Source of the DNA: Lachnospiraceae bacterium
GTDB taxonomy: Bacteria; Bacillota; Clostridia; Lachnospirales; Lachnospiraceae
DNA length: 40,904 nucleotides
Assembly (NCBI GenBank): GCA_017558205.1
Contig: JAFYWD010000147.1
Span: 1 to 40,904, forward strand
Direction: 5' to 3'
The position numbers and the translations under genes were made by a program. Each line of letters starts with the position of its first letter. The first letter of the stretch is position 1. A model generated the notes under the pieces. The model saw only the letters and a program-made list of their open reading frames with translations. It ran no database searches and was not told the DNA's origin. Below are positions 25,069 through 34,255 of this stretch, in pieces.

Positions 25069-25097
25069 TTTCTTTTTAATACGAATAATGATATAAT
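25069..25097 (+). promoter_or_regulatory. Probable mntP promoter
   Basis: TTTCTT (25069-25074), 17 bases, TATAAT (25092-25097), 31 bases before mntP. The spacing is right and the -10 perfect; the -35 is poor. The leader left is about 25 bases, so no riboswitch fits downstream. Confidence 0.45.
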
Positions 25098-25128
25098 TCG
25101 ATAGCTAATTGCTGAAGGAGGTAAAGTA

Positions 25129-25704
25129 ATGGGAATTATTGAAATGATATTACTGGCAGTAGGACTTAGTATGGATGCCTTTGCCGTGTCGATATGTAAG
25201 GGTCTTTCCATGAGAAAAACAAATCTGAAATCCATGGTTATTTGCGGCAGCTGGTTTGGTGGTTTTCAGGCATTAATGCCCTTAATCGGCTATCTGTTAG
25301 GAACTCTCTTTGCAGAAGCCATCAGAGCCTTTGATCATTGGGTAGCTTTTGGACTTCTTGTTTTTATCGGTATCAGTATGCTCAAGGAAGGACTGGACAA
25401 GGAAGACAGCTGCAGTCTGGACAGCAGTAGTGATCTTAGTGTCAAAAATATGTTCGTTATGGCTGTTGCTACCAGTATAGATGCCTTAGCTGTTGGTATT
25501 TCCCTTGCTATGGCAGGAAATGTAAATATTGCTATGGCAGTGATATTAATCGGAGTGATTACCTTTCTTATGTCTGCTCTTGGTGTTAAAATGGGCTGTA
25601 AATTAGGCTGTAAATTCGAAAAGAAAGCCCAGCTGGCAGGCGGAATTATTTTGATTATTTTAGGATGTAAAATTTTACTGGAGCATCTTGGTTATCTGGG
25701 TTAA
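25129..25704 (+). CDS. mntP: Manganese efflux pump MntP
   Basis: A 191-residue, six-helix membrane protein built from two related halves. The paired Asp-bearing motifs GLSMDAFAVS (about residues 13-22) and ATSIDALAVG (about 114-123) are the MntP signature. MntP exports Mn2+ and prevents its toxicity. ATG 25129 has GAAGGAGG 7 bases upstream. It diverges from the ABC exporter and converges on ylbJ, whose 3' end overlaps it by 30 bases. No yybP-ykoY-type leader precedes it. Confidence 0.94.
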   Translation: MGIIEMILLAVGLSMDAFAVSICKGLSMRKTNLKSMVICGSWFGGFQALMPLIGYLLGTLFAEAIRAFDHWVAFGLLVFIGISMLKEGLDKEDSCSLDSSSDLSVKNMFVMAVATSIDALAVGISLAMAGNVNIAMAVILIGVITFLMSALGVKMGCKLGCKFEKKAQLAGGIILIILGCKILLEHLGYLG

Positions 25705-26649
25705 CAATAGAAAAATAAGGAGGCTTTGAAGTGCTTTATGCAATAAATATTTTTTAATACTTAGCCCGGTTTTTTCTAAAATAAATGCTGTTTGTACAAT
25801 ACAGCTTAAGCCTCCTATAGTCAGAAACGAAAAGATTAATGGAAAATATATACTTATATTTTCCATTCCAATACTGTTTTTCCATAAGAAAAGTCCACCT
25901 CCGATTTCCGTAAGACAGGATAGGCTGCCTCTGATAAGATTGGAAAGCTGATGAGATTTCATTATGTTTAAAAGTATTTCTGATAAATACAAAGGATAGA
26001 TCAGAAGACAGTTAAATAAAATCATGCATCCTCCCAGTAGATTTATCTGTTCTAAGGCTCCTGTCAATGCGTGATAAAAGGAAGCCATGCCCGAGATGTG
26101 TTTTTCTGTAACGGTATATTGGGGACAAGTGTTTATGTTTATTCCTCTGTATCTCGGTAATATACGAAGAAATAAACCATATCCTAAAGGTACCAAATAA
26201 AATACTGCTATATGGTAAGGCTGATTGAGAGAAAAAAACGGAAGTACATACCCTAACAGATAGGTGGGGCCTATATTATTATTAAAGGCAAGGAGAAATT
26301 CTCCTTGTTTTTTTGTAATTTGTTTTGTCTCCCATAAATCGGAAATTACTTTAGCTCCCATGGGGAAGCCGCAGGTAAAGCCCATAAACAAGGCATAAGA
26401 CATAACGGGTGTTATATGAAAGATTGCAGTGATTGGAAAAAGTAAAAAAGATACTTTTTCTATCAGCTTACTTCTGACAAGAAATCCGGAAAGAACCATA
26501 AAGGGAAACAGGGTAGGTATCATTTTTTCAAACCATAATAACAGACCCTGGGAGGCATAAGAAATACAGCGTGAAGAATCTGACAGAAGGAGCAAGAAGG
26601 CGGAGAGAAGAAAACCACAAAGAAGAGTCTTTTTCACATTATTTTTCAT
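25675..26649 (-). CDS. ylbJ: YlbJ sporulation membrane protein
   Basis: A 324-residue polytopic membrane protein with nucleoside-transporter gate domain features. Key stretches are GLLLWFEKMIPTLFPFMVLSGFLV, GFTCGFPMGAKVISDLW and AFNNNIGPTYLLGYVLP. In B. subtilis it is a SigmaE-dependent gene needed for heat-resistant spores, and lies right after coaD; here an exporter and mntP lie between. Its last 30 bases overlap mntP tail to tail. The ribosome site GGGGAT before the ATG is weak. Confidence 0.92.
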   Translation of the reverse strand: MKNNVKKTLLCGFLLSAFLLLLSDSSRCISYASQGLLLWFEKMIPTLFPFMVLSGFLVRSKLIEKVSFLLFPITAIFHITPVMSYALFMGFTCGFPMGAKVISDLWETKQITKKQGEFLLAFNNNIGPTYLLGYVLPFFSLNQPYHIAVFYLVPLGYGLFLRILPRYRGININTCPQYTVTEKHISGMASFYHALTGALEQINLLGGCMILFNCLLIYPLYLSEILLNIMKSHQLSNLIRGSLSCLTEIGGGLFLWKNSIGMENISIYFPLIFSFLTIGGLSCIVQTAFILEKTGLSIKKYLLHKALQSLLIFLLLTQITKMLQ

Positions 26650-26733
26650 GTTTTATCCCCAAAAGAATTAAAAATGTAGTATACTATAATTTATGGTAAA
26701 AATACTCTTTTAGAAGTTAGAAAAGGAAAATCT

Positions 26734-27444
26734 ATGATTCGTTTAGATAAATTTTTATGTGACTATGGAATCGGTACCAGAAGCCAGGTGAAGGAATTTA
26801 TAAAAAAAGGGCAGATTCAGGTAAATGATCAGGTGGTTAAAAAGCCTGATTTTAAGCTGGTGGAAGAGAAGGACAGCGTTTTTTATCAGGGAAAAGAACT
26901 GGCATACCAAAGTTTTTACTACTACATGCTTCATAAGCCTATGGGAGTAATTACAGCTACAGAGGATAAAAGAGAAAAAACGGTAATGGATCTTATGGGA
27001 AGTGACAGAAAAAAGAATCTCTTTCCGGTAGGAAGGCTGGATAAGGATACTGAGGGGCTTCTTCTTATTACAGATAATGGAGAGCTGGCTCATCAATTAT
27101 TATCTCCTAAGAAAAATGTACCTAAAACCTATTATGTGGAAACCGCAGAGGCTATATCCGAAGAAATGATAACCATGTTAACTCAGGGGGTAGACATTGG
27201 GGAAAAGGAGGCTACGAAACCTGCTTTGGTGGAGATTTTAACGCCCACATCCTTACATTTAACGATTACGGAAGGTAAGTTTCATCAGGTAAAAAGAATG
27301 TTAAAGGCAGTGAATAATAAAGTAACTTATCTTAAGCGAATTTCCATGGGAGAGCTGGTTCTTGATCCGTCCTTGGAAAAAGGACAGTTTCGCCGGTTAA
27401 CAGAGGAAGAAATTGGCTCCTTAGAAAAGTATATACAGAGGTAA
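26734..27444 (+). CDS. RsuA-family 16S rRNA pseudouridine synthase
   Basis: A 236-residue synthase. The N-terminal S4 domain is MIRLDKFLCDYGIGTRSQVKEFIKKG; the catalytic motif is GRLDKDTEGLLL with Asp in the RLD. The downstream TEGKFHQVKRMLKAV is the RsuA/RluB/RluE-specific stretch. Size and single S4 domain fit RsuA (16S position 516) best. AGGAAAA precedes the ATG. It is followed after four bases by a HAD gene. Confidence 0.9.
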   Translation: MIRLDKFLCDYGIGTRSQVKEFIKKGQIQVNDQVVKKPDFKLVEEKDSVFYQGKELAYQSFYYYMLHKPMGVITATEDKREKTVMDLMGSDRKKNLFPVGRLDKDTEGLLLITDNGELAHQLLSPKKNVPKTYYVETAEAISEEMITMLTQGVDIGEKEATKPALVEILTPTSLHLTITEGKFHQVKRMLKAVNNKVTYLKRISMGELVLDPSLEKGQFRRLTEEEIGSLEKYIQR

Positions 27445-27448
27445 GAGA

Positions 27449-28099
27449 ATGTTAAAAAATAAAAAAGCAGTTATTTTTGATTTAGATGGCTCTTTAGTTG
27501 ATTCCATGTGGATGTGGAAGGCTATTGATATTGAGTTTTTAGGTAGTCGTAATATTTCCCTTCCCCAAAATCTTCAAAAGGAAATTGAAGGTATGAGCTT
27601 TTCTGAAACAGCAGTATATTTTAAGGAAACCTTTCAGCTTTCTGAATCCTTAGAGGAAATTAAAGATATCTGGAATCAAATGGCATATGAAAAGTATACG
27701 AAGGAGGTAACCTTAAAAAAGGGAGCTTTGAGATTATTGGAATATTGCAGGAAGCAGGGAATACTTCTTGGTATTGCCACAAGTAATTCCCGTTTACTGG
27801 CTGAGAGCAATTTAAAAGCATTAAAGATATTTGATTATTTTACCTGTATCATTACCTCCTGTGATGTAAAGAAAGGCAAGCCGGCTCCCGATGTTTATTT
27901 AGAGGCCGCAAAACAAATGAGAGTAGAACCTTGTGAATGTCTTGTTTTTGAAGATATTGTCATGGGGATTTTGGCCGGAAAAAATGCCGGCATGCAGGTA
28001 TGTGCCGTAGAAGATCAGTATTCCATGTATCAAAAAGAAGAAAAAATGCAATTAGCAGATTATTATATAGAGGATTTTAATGAGCTTAGTTATGAATAA
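27449..28099 (+). CDS. HAD-family hydrolase (beta-phosphoglucomutase-like)
   Basis: A 216-residue HAD phosphatase. Motif I is [12 protein letters not shown], with both Asp of DxD; motif II lies in GIATSNS; motif III Lys in [10 protein letters not shown]; motif IV acids in FEDIVMGI. The helical cap inserted after motif I (about residues 15-85) is class C1, the beta-phosphoglucomutase/phosphoglycolate phosphatase type. The substrate is not predictable. RBS AGAGGTAAGAG overlaps the preceding stop. The YgiQ gene overlaps its last 20 bases. Confidence 0.88.
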   Translation: MLKNKKAVIFDLDGSLVDSMWMWKAIDIEFLGSRNISLPQNLQKEIEGMSFSETAVYFKETFQLSESLEEIKDIWNQMAYEKYTKEVTLKKGALRLLEYCRKQGILLGIATSNSRLLAESNLKALKIFDYFTCIITSCDVKKGKPAPDVYLEAAKQMRVEPCECLVFEDIVMGILAGKNAGMQVCAVEDQYSMYQKEEKMQLADYYIEDFNELSYE

Positions 28100-29993
28100 G
28101 AATAAATTTTTGCCTATCTGTACAAAGGATATGCTGGAAAGAAACATAAAACAATTTGATTTTGTCTATGTGATTGGAGATGCTTATGTAGATCATCCCT
28201 CCTTTGGCCATGCCATTATCAGCAGGGTACTGGAGGCTCACGGATATACTGTGGGAATCATATCACAGCCGGATTGGAAAACAGAAGAAAGCATTGCGAT
28301 TTATGGAGAGCCACGGCTGGCCTTTCTTGTCAGTGCCGGTAATATGGACTCCATGGTAAACCATTATTTTGTCTCAAAAAAACCAAGACCCCAGGATGCC
28401 TATACTCCGGGAGGAGAAACAGGAAAACGTCCTGATAGGGCAACGGCTGTCTATGGAAATCTGATACGTAAAAGATATAAAAATACTCCGATTATCATAG
28501 GCGGCATTGAAGCAAGTCTGAGACGAATGGCTCACTATGATTATTGGTCTGACAGCTTTAAACGTTCTGTGCTTTTAGATGCCCAGGCTGATCTTTTGCT
28601 TTATGGTATGGGAGAAAAATCCATTGTGGAAGTGGCAGATGCTCTTAACAGTGGAATTGCTGTTTCTGATATCACCTTTATTAAGGGCACAGTATACAAA
28701 ACAAAATCCAAAGAAAGCCTATATGATGAGCTATATCTGCCTTCCTATGAAGATATGAAGAAAGAGAAAAAACAGTATGCTCACAGCTTTCATATTCAAT
28801 ACCAAAATACCGATCCCTTTACGGGTAAGGTCCTGGTAGAACCCTACGGCAATGGAGTATATGTTGTTCAAAATCCTCCTCAGCCTCCCCTTACCACAGA
28901 AGAAATGGATTATGTATACTCTTTAAATTACCAGCGTACCTATCATCCCTCCTATGAGGAAAAAGGCGGAGTACCTGCCATCAGGGAAATTAAATTTTCC
29001 CTAACCAGCAACAGGGGCTGCTTTGGTGGCTGTAATTTCTGTGCCTTAACCTTCCATCAGGGAAGAATTATCCAGACAAGAAGTCATGAATCTATTATAG
29101 AAGAAGCTAAGGAGGTGATTTCCGATAAAGAATTTAAGGGCTATATCCATGATGTAGGAGGTCCTACTGCCAATTTCAGACATACCTCCTGCGAGAAGCA
29201 ATTAACTCATGGAGTATGTAAAAATAAGCAATGTCTTTTTCCCCAACCCTGTAAAAATCTGACGGTGGATCATAAGGATTATCTTTCCTTATTAAGAAAG
29301 TTAAGAGGCCTTGATGGGGTAAAAAAGGTTTTCGTCCGAAGCGGTATCCGTTTTGATTATCTGTTAGAGGATGAAGATGACACCTTTTTCAGAGAACTGG
29401 TAAAATATCACATCAGTGGTCAGCTAAAGGTGGCTCCGGAGCATATATCTGATGCAGTGTTATCAAAAATGGGAAAGCCCGGTAATCATGTTTATCGTGC
29501 CTTCATCGAGAAATATCAGAAGCTGAATAAAGAAATGGGACTTCAACAATTTCTTGTCCCCTATCTGATGTCTTCCCATCCCGGTTCCACTTTAAAAGAG
29601 GCCATTGAGCTGGCAGAATATTTACGGGATCTGGGATATATGCCGGAGCAGGTACAGGATTTTTATCCCACCCCCTCTACCATGTCTACGGTAATGTATT
29701 ACACAGGGCTTGATCCTGAAAGTGGTAAACAGGTATATGTATGTAAAAATCCTCATGAGAAGGCAATGCAAAGAGCTTTAATACAATATCGTAATCCCAA
29801 GAATTATCAGCTGGTAAGGGAAGCTCTTTTAAAGGCCGGCAGAGAGGATTTAATCGGCTTTGACAAAAAATGTCTGATCAGACCGGAAAATAACAGAGCT
29901 TTTACAGATAAAGTGAATAAAAAGGCTAAGCCTGTTAAAAAAACTATAGAAAAAAAGAAAACCATTCGTAATGTACATAAGAAGAAGGGATAA
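28080..29993 (+). CDS. YgiQ-family radical SAM protein
   Basis: A 637-residue YgiQ family (TIGR03904-type) protein. Near the start, [20 protein letters not shown] resembles a B12-binding-like domain. The radical SAM cluster motif is CFGGCNFC (CxxxCxxC, about residues 316-323), followed by a second Cys set in the [13 protein letters not shown]...CLFPQPC region. The tail is Lys-rich. The chosen start ATG 28080 is seven bases after AGAGGA; ATG 28092 is an alternative. It overlaps the HAD gene and is translationally coupled. The reaction catalysed is unknown. Confidence 0.9.
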   Translation: MSLVMNKNKFLPICTKDMLERNIKQFDFVYVIGDAYVDHPSFGHAIISRVLEAHGYTVGIISQPDWKTEESIAIYGEPRLAFLVSAGNMDSMVNHYFVSKKPRPQDAYTPGGETGKRPDRATAVYGNLIRKRYKNTPIIIGGIEASLRRMAHYDYWSDSFKRSVLLDAQADLLLYGMGEKSIVEVADALNSGIAVSDITFIKGTVYKTKSKESLYDELYLPSYEDMKKEKKQYAHSFHIQYQNTDPFTGKVLVEPYGNGVYVVQNPPQPPLTTEEMDYVYSLNYQRTYHPSYEEKGGVPAIREIKFSLTSNRGCFGGCNFCALTFHQGRIIQTRSHESIIEEAKEVISDKEFKGYIHDVGGPTANFRHTSCEKQLTHGVCKNKQCLFPQPCKNLTVDHKDYLSLLRKLRGLDGVKKVFVRSGIRFDYLLEDEDDTFFRELVKYHISGQLKVAPEHISDAVLSKMGKPGNHVYRAFIEKYQKLNKEMGLQQFLVPYLMSSHPGSTLKEAIELAEYLRDLGYMPEQVQDFYPTPSTMSTVMYYTGLDPESGKQVYVCKNPHEKAMQRALIQYRNPKNYQLVREALLKAGREDLIGFDKKCLIRPENNRAFTDKVNKKAKPVKKTIEKKKTIRNVHKKKG

Positions 29994-29999
29994 GTGTTT

Positions 30000-30791
30000 A
30001 TGAAAATTATCATTGTTACGGGAGCTTCCTCCGGTATTGGAGAAGAATTCGTAAGACAATTGGATAAAAGCTTTCAGAGAATAGATGAAATCTGGATGAT
30101 TGCCCGCAGTAAGGATAAAATGGATGATATTGCCAAAGAATTAGAAACAAAAACCCGTATTTTTTCCATGGATTTGGAAAGTAAAGAGGATTTGGGGTTA
30201 TTGGAAAATATTCTTACGGTAGAAAAGCCTGATATTTGTATGCTGGTAAATTGTGCAGGCTTCGGTATTATGGGGGATTTTTCCACCGGAAATATCTCTG
30301 AACAGTTATCAATGATTGATTTAAATTGTAAAACCCTGACCCATGTTACTTATTTATGCTTACCCTATATGGTAAGAAACGGTAGAATTTTACAGGTGGC
30401 CAGCAGTGCTGCTTTTTCTCCCCAGGCTAATTTTGCTGTTTATGCCGCAACGAAGTCTTATGTATTATCTTTTTCCAGGGCTTTACAGGAGGAAATCAGA
30501 GGTAGAGAAATCTTTATTACCTCTGTATGTCCCGGTCCGGTAGATACTCCTTTTTTTGAAAGAGCAGAAAAGTATGGTCATACCCTCCGGTTAAAGAAGA
30601 AATTCAGTGTTAGCCCACAGAGAGTGGTGCATGATGCTTTGATTGCCGCCAAAAAAAGAAAATCTGTCTCTGTGTGCAGTCTGCCGATCAAAGCATTTCA
30701 TGTTGCAAGTAAGATTACTCCTCATGACTGGCTGCTTGAAATTGTTCAATACTTTGCAGGAAAGGAAAAGAAAAATGAAGAAAAAATATAA
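30000..30791 (+). CDS. Short-chain dehydrogenase/reductase
   Basis: A 263-residue classical SDR. The NAD(P)-binding TGASSGIG lies at residues 7-14; NCAG is in the VNCAGFGIMG stretch; active-site Ser lies in VASSAAF and YxxxK is YAATK. PGPVDTPF follows. ATG 30000 is preferred over GTG 29994, because AAGGGA lies nine bases from the former and only three from the latter. The substrate is unknown. It is followed by an overlapping small membrane protein. Confidence 0.9.
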   Translation: MKIIIVTGASSGIGEEFVRQLDKSFQRIDEIWMIARSKDKMDDIAKELETKTRIFSMDLESKEDLGLLENILTVEKPDICMLVNCAGFGIMGDFSTGNISEQLSMIDLNCKTLTHVTYLCLPYMVRNGRILQVASSAAFSPQANFAVYAATKSYVLSFSRALQEEIRGREIFITSVCPGPVDTPFFERAEKYGHTLRLKKKFSVSPQRVVHDALIAAKKRKSVSVCSLPIKAFHVASKITPHDWLLEIVQYFAGKEKKNEEKI

Positions 30792-31338
30792 GAAAGGTGA
30801 ATTTTCTTATCTTGGCCATAAAAAAAAGCTGGAACTAATAAAAACACTGCTGATGTTTGGAATTTCAGCATTGGTTTTTATTTTAGGTTTAATTTCTACA
30901 AAAACAAAATCTAATTATCTGACGATTGTAGCAGTATTAGGTTGTCTGCCGGCAAGCAAAAGTGCAGTTTCTACTATTATGTACTATAGAATTAAGGAGT
31001 GCTCCCGGGAATTGTTTTGTAATATTTCTGAAAAATTTCCCAATATGGGAAGCTTTCATTTATATTTTACTTCCTATGATAAAAATTTCGCTACTTCCCA
31101 TATATTTGTAAAGGCTTCAACAATCATAGCTTATACGGAAAATCATAAAACAGATGCTAATGCCTTTGAAGAGCATATTAGCACTGTATTAAAGCATGAT
31201 GGCTTAAAAAACTGTCATATTAAATTATTCACAGACAAGGATAAATATTTACAAAGAATAGAACAGCTGATGATCTTAGAAGCAAATCAGGAGACAGATA
31301 ACCGAATCATGAATGTGCTTCATTCTGTTTCTTTGTAG
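30775..31338 (+). CDS. Small two-helix membrane protein, function unknown
   Basis: I do not recognise the family. It has 187 residues with a basic N-terminus (MKKKYKKGEFSYLGHKKK), two likely membrane segments (about residues 22-41 and 47-65), then a soluble domain of about 120 residues. The topology suggests a cytoplasmic C-terminus anchored at the membrane. The ATG overlaps the last 17 bases of the SDR gene and follows AAAGGAAAAG. A longer in-frame reading from 30643 lies wholly inside the SDR gene and is unsupported. Confidence 0.75.
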   Translation: MKKKYKKGEFSYLGHKKKLELIKTLLMFGISALVFILGLISTKTKSNYLTIVAVLGCLPASKSAVSTIMYYRIKECSRELFCNISEKFPNMGSFHLYFTSYDKNFATSHIFVKASTIIAYTENHKTDANAFEEHISTVLKHDGLKNCHIKLFTDKDKYLQRIEQLMILEANQETDNRIMNVLHSVSL

Positions 31339-31371
31339 AGAGATATCATAGATAGTTTAAGGATAGAAGAA

Positions 31372-32409
31372 ATGAAAGAGATTATTGTAGGTTCTAATGA
31401 AGCCGGACAGAGAATGACTAAGCTTTTAAAGAAGTATTTAAAAGAAGCCTCTGACGGCTTTTTATATAAAATGCTTAGAAAAAAGAATATTACTTTAAAT
31501 CAGAAAAAAGCTGATGGGAAAGAAATTTTACAGGTAGGAGATTGCATCCGTCTTTATCTTTCCGATGAAACTCTGGATAAATTCCGTGGTGTGCAAAATA
31601 CTTCTTCCGTTACAAATATCACTAAAGTTATGAATAAGAAGGGGAAAGAAAAGACAGAAGAATATCTTACGGCATACCGCCTGCTTCAGGGGATCTCGAT
31701 TATTTTTGAAAATGACCATTTACTTTTATTGAACAAGCCGGTGGGCATTTTATCTCAAAAATCAGAACCTTCCGATTTAAGCTTAAACGAATGGGTGATT
31801 GGTTATTTACTCAGCTCTCATCAAATAACCAATGAACAGCTTCAAACCTTCCGTCCCTCCATCTGTAACAGATTAGATAGAAATACCAGTGGCCTTGTAA
31901 TAGCAGGAAAGACCTATCCCGGCTTAAAGCAGATAAATCAATGGATTCAGGAAAGAAAAATCAAAAAATATTACCGGTGTTTTATATTAGGAGAGCTGAA
32001 AGAGTCTCTTAAGCTCAAGGGATATCTGGAGAAAGATCTGACAGAAAATAAAGTGAAGATTATCAAGGAAGAAAAGGAAGGCTTTGCCCCCATAGAAACC
32101 TATGTGGAACCTCTTAGAATCATCAATCAGCTTACTTATGCAGAGGTAGAGCTGGTAACCGGAAAAACACATCAAATTCGGGCTCATCTTTCGTCCATCG
32201 GATACCCTTTACTGGGAGATTTAAAATACGGAAAGCCTCTGGAAGGGAAATATCATAAAAGGGCTCTTCCAAAAGGGCAGCTTTTACATTCTTATCGTGT
32301 AGTTTTTCCTAAGACAGATAAGTATCCTGATATTTCAGGAAAAGAGTTCCTGGCTCCTGAGCCCCAATATTTTATACAGCTGAAGTCAGATATGAAAAAG
32401 GAAGAATAG
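31372..32409 (+). CDS. RluA-family pseudouridine synthase
   Basis: A 345-residue synthase. An S4-like N-terminus (about residues 1-60) leads to FENDHLLLLNKPVGIL. The catalytic motif is NRLDRNTSGLVIAG with Asp in RLD, and TGKTHQIRAHLSSIGYPLLGD completes the RluA/RluC fold. The RNA target is not predictable from sequence. The insert after the S4 domain is longer than in minimal RluA. recU follows after eight bases. Confidence 0.9.
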   Translation: MKEIIVGSNEAGQRMTKLLKKYLKEASDGFLYKMLRKKNITLNQKKADGKEILQVGDCIRLYLSDETLDKFRGVQNTSSVTNITKVMNKKGKEKTEEYLTAYRLLQGISIIFENDHLLLLNKPVGILSQKSEPSDLSLNEWVIGYLLSSHQITNEQLQTFRPSICNRLDRNTSGLVIAGKTYPGLKQINQWIQERKIKKYYRCFILGELKESLKLKGYLEKDLTENKVKIIKEEKEGFAPIETYVEPLRIINQLTYAEVELVTGKTHQIRAHLSSIGYPLLGDLKYGKPLEGKYHKRALPKGQLLHSYRVVFPKTDKYPDISGKEFLAPEPQYFIQLKSDMKKEE

Positions 32410-32417
32410 GAGAGACT

Positions 32418-32963
32418 ATGGCAACTTGGAATTCCAGAGGACTGAGGGGTTCTCTTTTAGAGGATATGATCAATCGAACCAATGAAAAATACAGGGAAAA
32501 CAACCTGGCATTAATTCAGAAAATTCCAACACCGATTACGCCCATTAACATTGATAAAGACAGCAGACATATTACACTCGCTTATTTTGACCAAAAGAGT
32601 ACTGTTGACTACATTGGTGCTGTTCAGGGAATTCCGGTATGCTTTGATGCCAAGGAGTGTTCAAAAGATACCTTTGCTCTGCAAAATATTCATCAGCATC
32701 AGGTAGATTTTATGGCTTCCTTTGAAAAACAGGGTGGTATTTCCTTTTTGTTGATTCACTACTCACATAAAGATATTTTTTACTATCTTTCTCTACGTCA
32801 ATTACTGATTTTTTGGGATCGGGCAGCCCGGGGCGGAAGAAAAAGCTTTCGTTTTCACGAGCTGGAGGAAAAATATATATTTTCTCCCAAACAGGGCGTA
32901 TTAATTCCTTACTTAGAGATGCTGCAAAAGGATCTTGAGGAAAGAGAAAATTCATTGACATAG
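32418..32963 (+). CDS. recU: Holliday junction resolvase RecU
   Basis: A 181-residue member of the RecU family, the RuvC counterpart of Gram-positive bacteria. The start GLRGSLLEDMINRTN matches the family. The PD-(D/E)xK nuclease residues lie in STVDYIGAVQGIPVCFDAKE, with Asp and the E-K pair intact, and QVDFMASFEKQGGISFLL follows. TAGGAGAG precedes the ATG. It cuts junctions in concert with RuvAB. The TTGACA of the his promoter overlaps its stop region. Confidence 0.93.
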   Translation: MATWNSRGLRGSLLEDMINRTNEKYRENNLALIQKIPTPITPINIDKDSRHITLAYFDQKSTVDYIGAVQGIPVCFDAKECSKDTFALQNIHQHQVDFMASFEKQGGISFLLIHYSHKDIFYYLSLRQLLIFWDRAARGGRKSFRFHELEEKYIFSPKQGVLIPYLEMLQKDLEERENSLT

Positions 32964-32983
32964 CAGTTCTTTTTTAGTATACT
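32955..32983 (+). promoter_or_regulatory. his operon promoter
   Basis: TTGACA (32955-32960), 17 bases, TATACT (32978-32983), which is close to consensus. The -35 sits at the end of recU, so transcription starts near 32990. The leader of about 50 bases holds only a small CGCT-AA-AGCG hairpin, and is too short for a T-box. Confidence 0.8.
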
Positions 32984-33039
32984 GTCGATAGTTTAATTGA
33001 TTAGCACACTACTACGCTAAAGCGAAAGGGAATAGATTT

Positions 33040-34254
33040 ATGAATAATGAATTAATCCACACTCCTGAAGGAGTACGTGATATTTACGGAAAAGAATATG
33101 CTGATAAATTACAGATTCAGAATATTTTACATAAGCAAATCAGTTTATATGGATATCAGGATATTCAGACACCTACCTTCGAATACTTTGATGTTTTTGG
33201 AAAGGAGATTGGTACCACTCCGGGAAAAGACTTATTTAAGTTTTTTGATAATGAAGGTAATATTTTGTGTTTAAGACCTGACTTTACACCTTCCATGGCA
33301 CGATGTGCTGCCAAATATTTTGCTGAGGATTCCATGCCTCTACGTCTTTGCTATTTAGGGAATACCTTTTGTAATACCAGTATCCTGCAGGGAAAGCTAA
33401 AGGAAACGACCCAAATGGGAGCAGAATTAATGGGGGATGGCTCTGTGCAGGCAGATGGAGAGATGATCGCCATGCTGATCGATGCCCTGGTGAATACAGG
33501 ACTTTCTGATTTTCAGGTAAGTATTGGAGAGATTGACTTTTTTTGTGGAATCTGTGAGGACTTGCAGTTATCTAAAGAACAGGAAACTGTTATACGTGAT
33601 TATATTTATAATAAAAACTTTCTGGCTGCCAAAGAATATTTACAGTCAGAAAAAATAGAAGATGATAAAATAGATATTATCATGAGTATTGAAGACTTAT
33701 TTGGCAGTATTGACATTTTATCAAATGCCCGTAAGCTGTCGCTTCATCCTCTATGCAGTAAAGCTTTAAATCATATCAGACAGCTGTATGATATTCTATG
33801 CTGCTACGGTGTGGAAAAATATGTTTCTTTTGATTTGAGCATGTTAAGCAGCTATCGTTATTATACAGGTATTATTTTTAAGGTCTATACCTTTGGGGTT
33901 GGGGATGTTATTGTAAAAGGAGGAAGATATGATAAATTACTTCCTTACTTTGGAAAAAATTCACCGGCTATTGGTTTTGTAATTATGATTGATGATCTTT
34001 TACAGGCTTTAAGAAGACAAAAGATCGCCATAGAAAGTAATAAAAAAAGAATTGTAATTGTTTACGATAAAAATCATTTTAAAGAGGCTCTTGCTCTTGC
34101 AGGAGAGTATCGGAGAAAAGGAATACAGGTTCCTCTGCTTTTATGGGATGAAAATAAAGAGACGGAACATTATGTTCAATTTCGTAACAGCCTGGAGGCA
34201 GATCAGCTGATTTGTTTAACCGGAGAAAAAAATGATTTAGGTGAGGTGCAATAA
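33040..34254 (+). CDS. hisZ: ATP phosphoribosyltransferase regulatory subunit HisZ
   Basis: A 404-residue HisRS paralogue that activates short HisG and confers histidine feedback. Class II synthetase core stretches are TPEGVRDIYG, a motif-2 LRPDFTPSMARCAA, and GGRYDKLLPYFGK. It lacks an anticodon-binding domain of normal HisRS type. The AAAGGGA ribosome site is 8 bases before ATG 33040. hisG follows with one base between stop and start. Identification is firm. Confidence 0.95.
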   Translation: MNNELIHTPEGVRDIYGKEYADKLQIQNILHKQISLYGYQDIQTPTFEYFDVFGKEIGTTPGKDLFKFFDNEGNILCLRPDFTPSMARCAAKYFAEDSMPLRLCYLGNTFCNTSILQGKLKETTQMGAELMGDGSVQADGEMIAMLIDALVNTGLSDFQVSIGEIDFFCGICEDLQLSKEQETVIRDYIYNKNFLAAKEYLQSEKIEDDKIDIIMSIEDLFGSIDILSNARKLSLHPLCSKALNHIRQLYDILCCYGVEKYVSFDLSMLSSYRYYTGIIFKVYTFGVGDVIVKGGRYDKLLPYFGKNSPAIGFVIMIDDLLQALRRQKIAIESNKKRIVIVYDKNHFKEALALAGEYRRKGIQVPLLLWDENKETEHYVQFRNSLEADQLICLTGEKNDLGEVQ

Positions 34255-34255
34255 T

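Noticed and set aside
24953..25128. yybP-ykoY manganese riboswitch upstream of mntP
   Set aside because: The likely mntP start near 25104 leaves about 25 bases of leader, and no paired structure of the right size is visible.
26755..27096. 113-residue minus-strand reading inside the RsuA-type gene
   Set aside because: It is a shadow of the conserved S4 and catalytic region on the other strand.
32984..33039. T-box leader for the his operon
   Set aside because: The leader is about 50 bases; a T-box needs several times this length, and no terminator/antiterminator pair is present.
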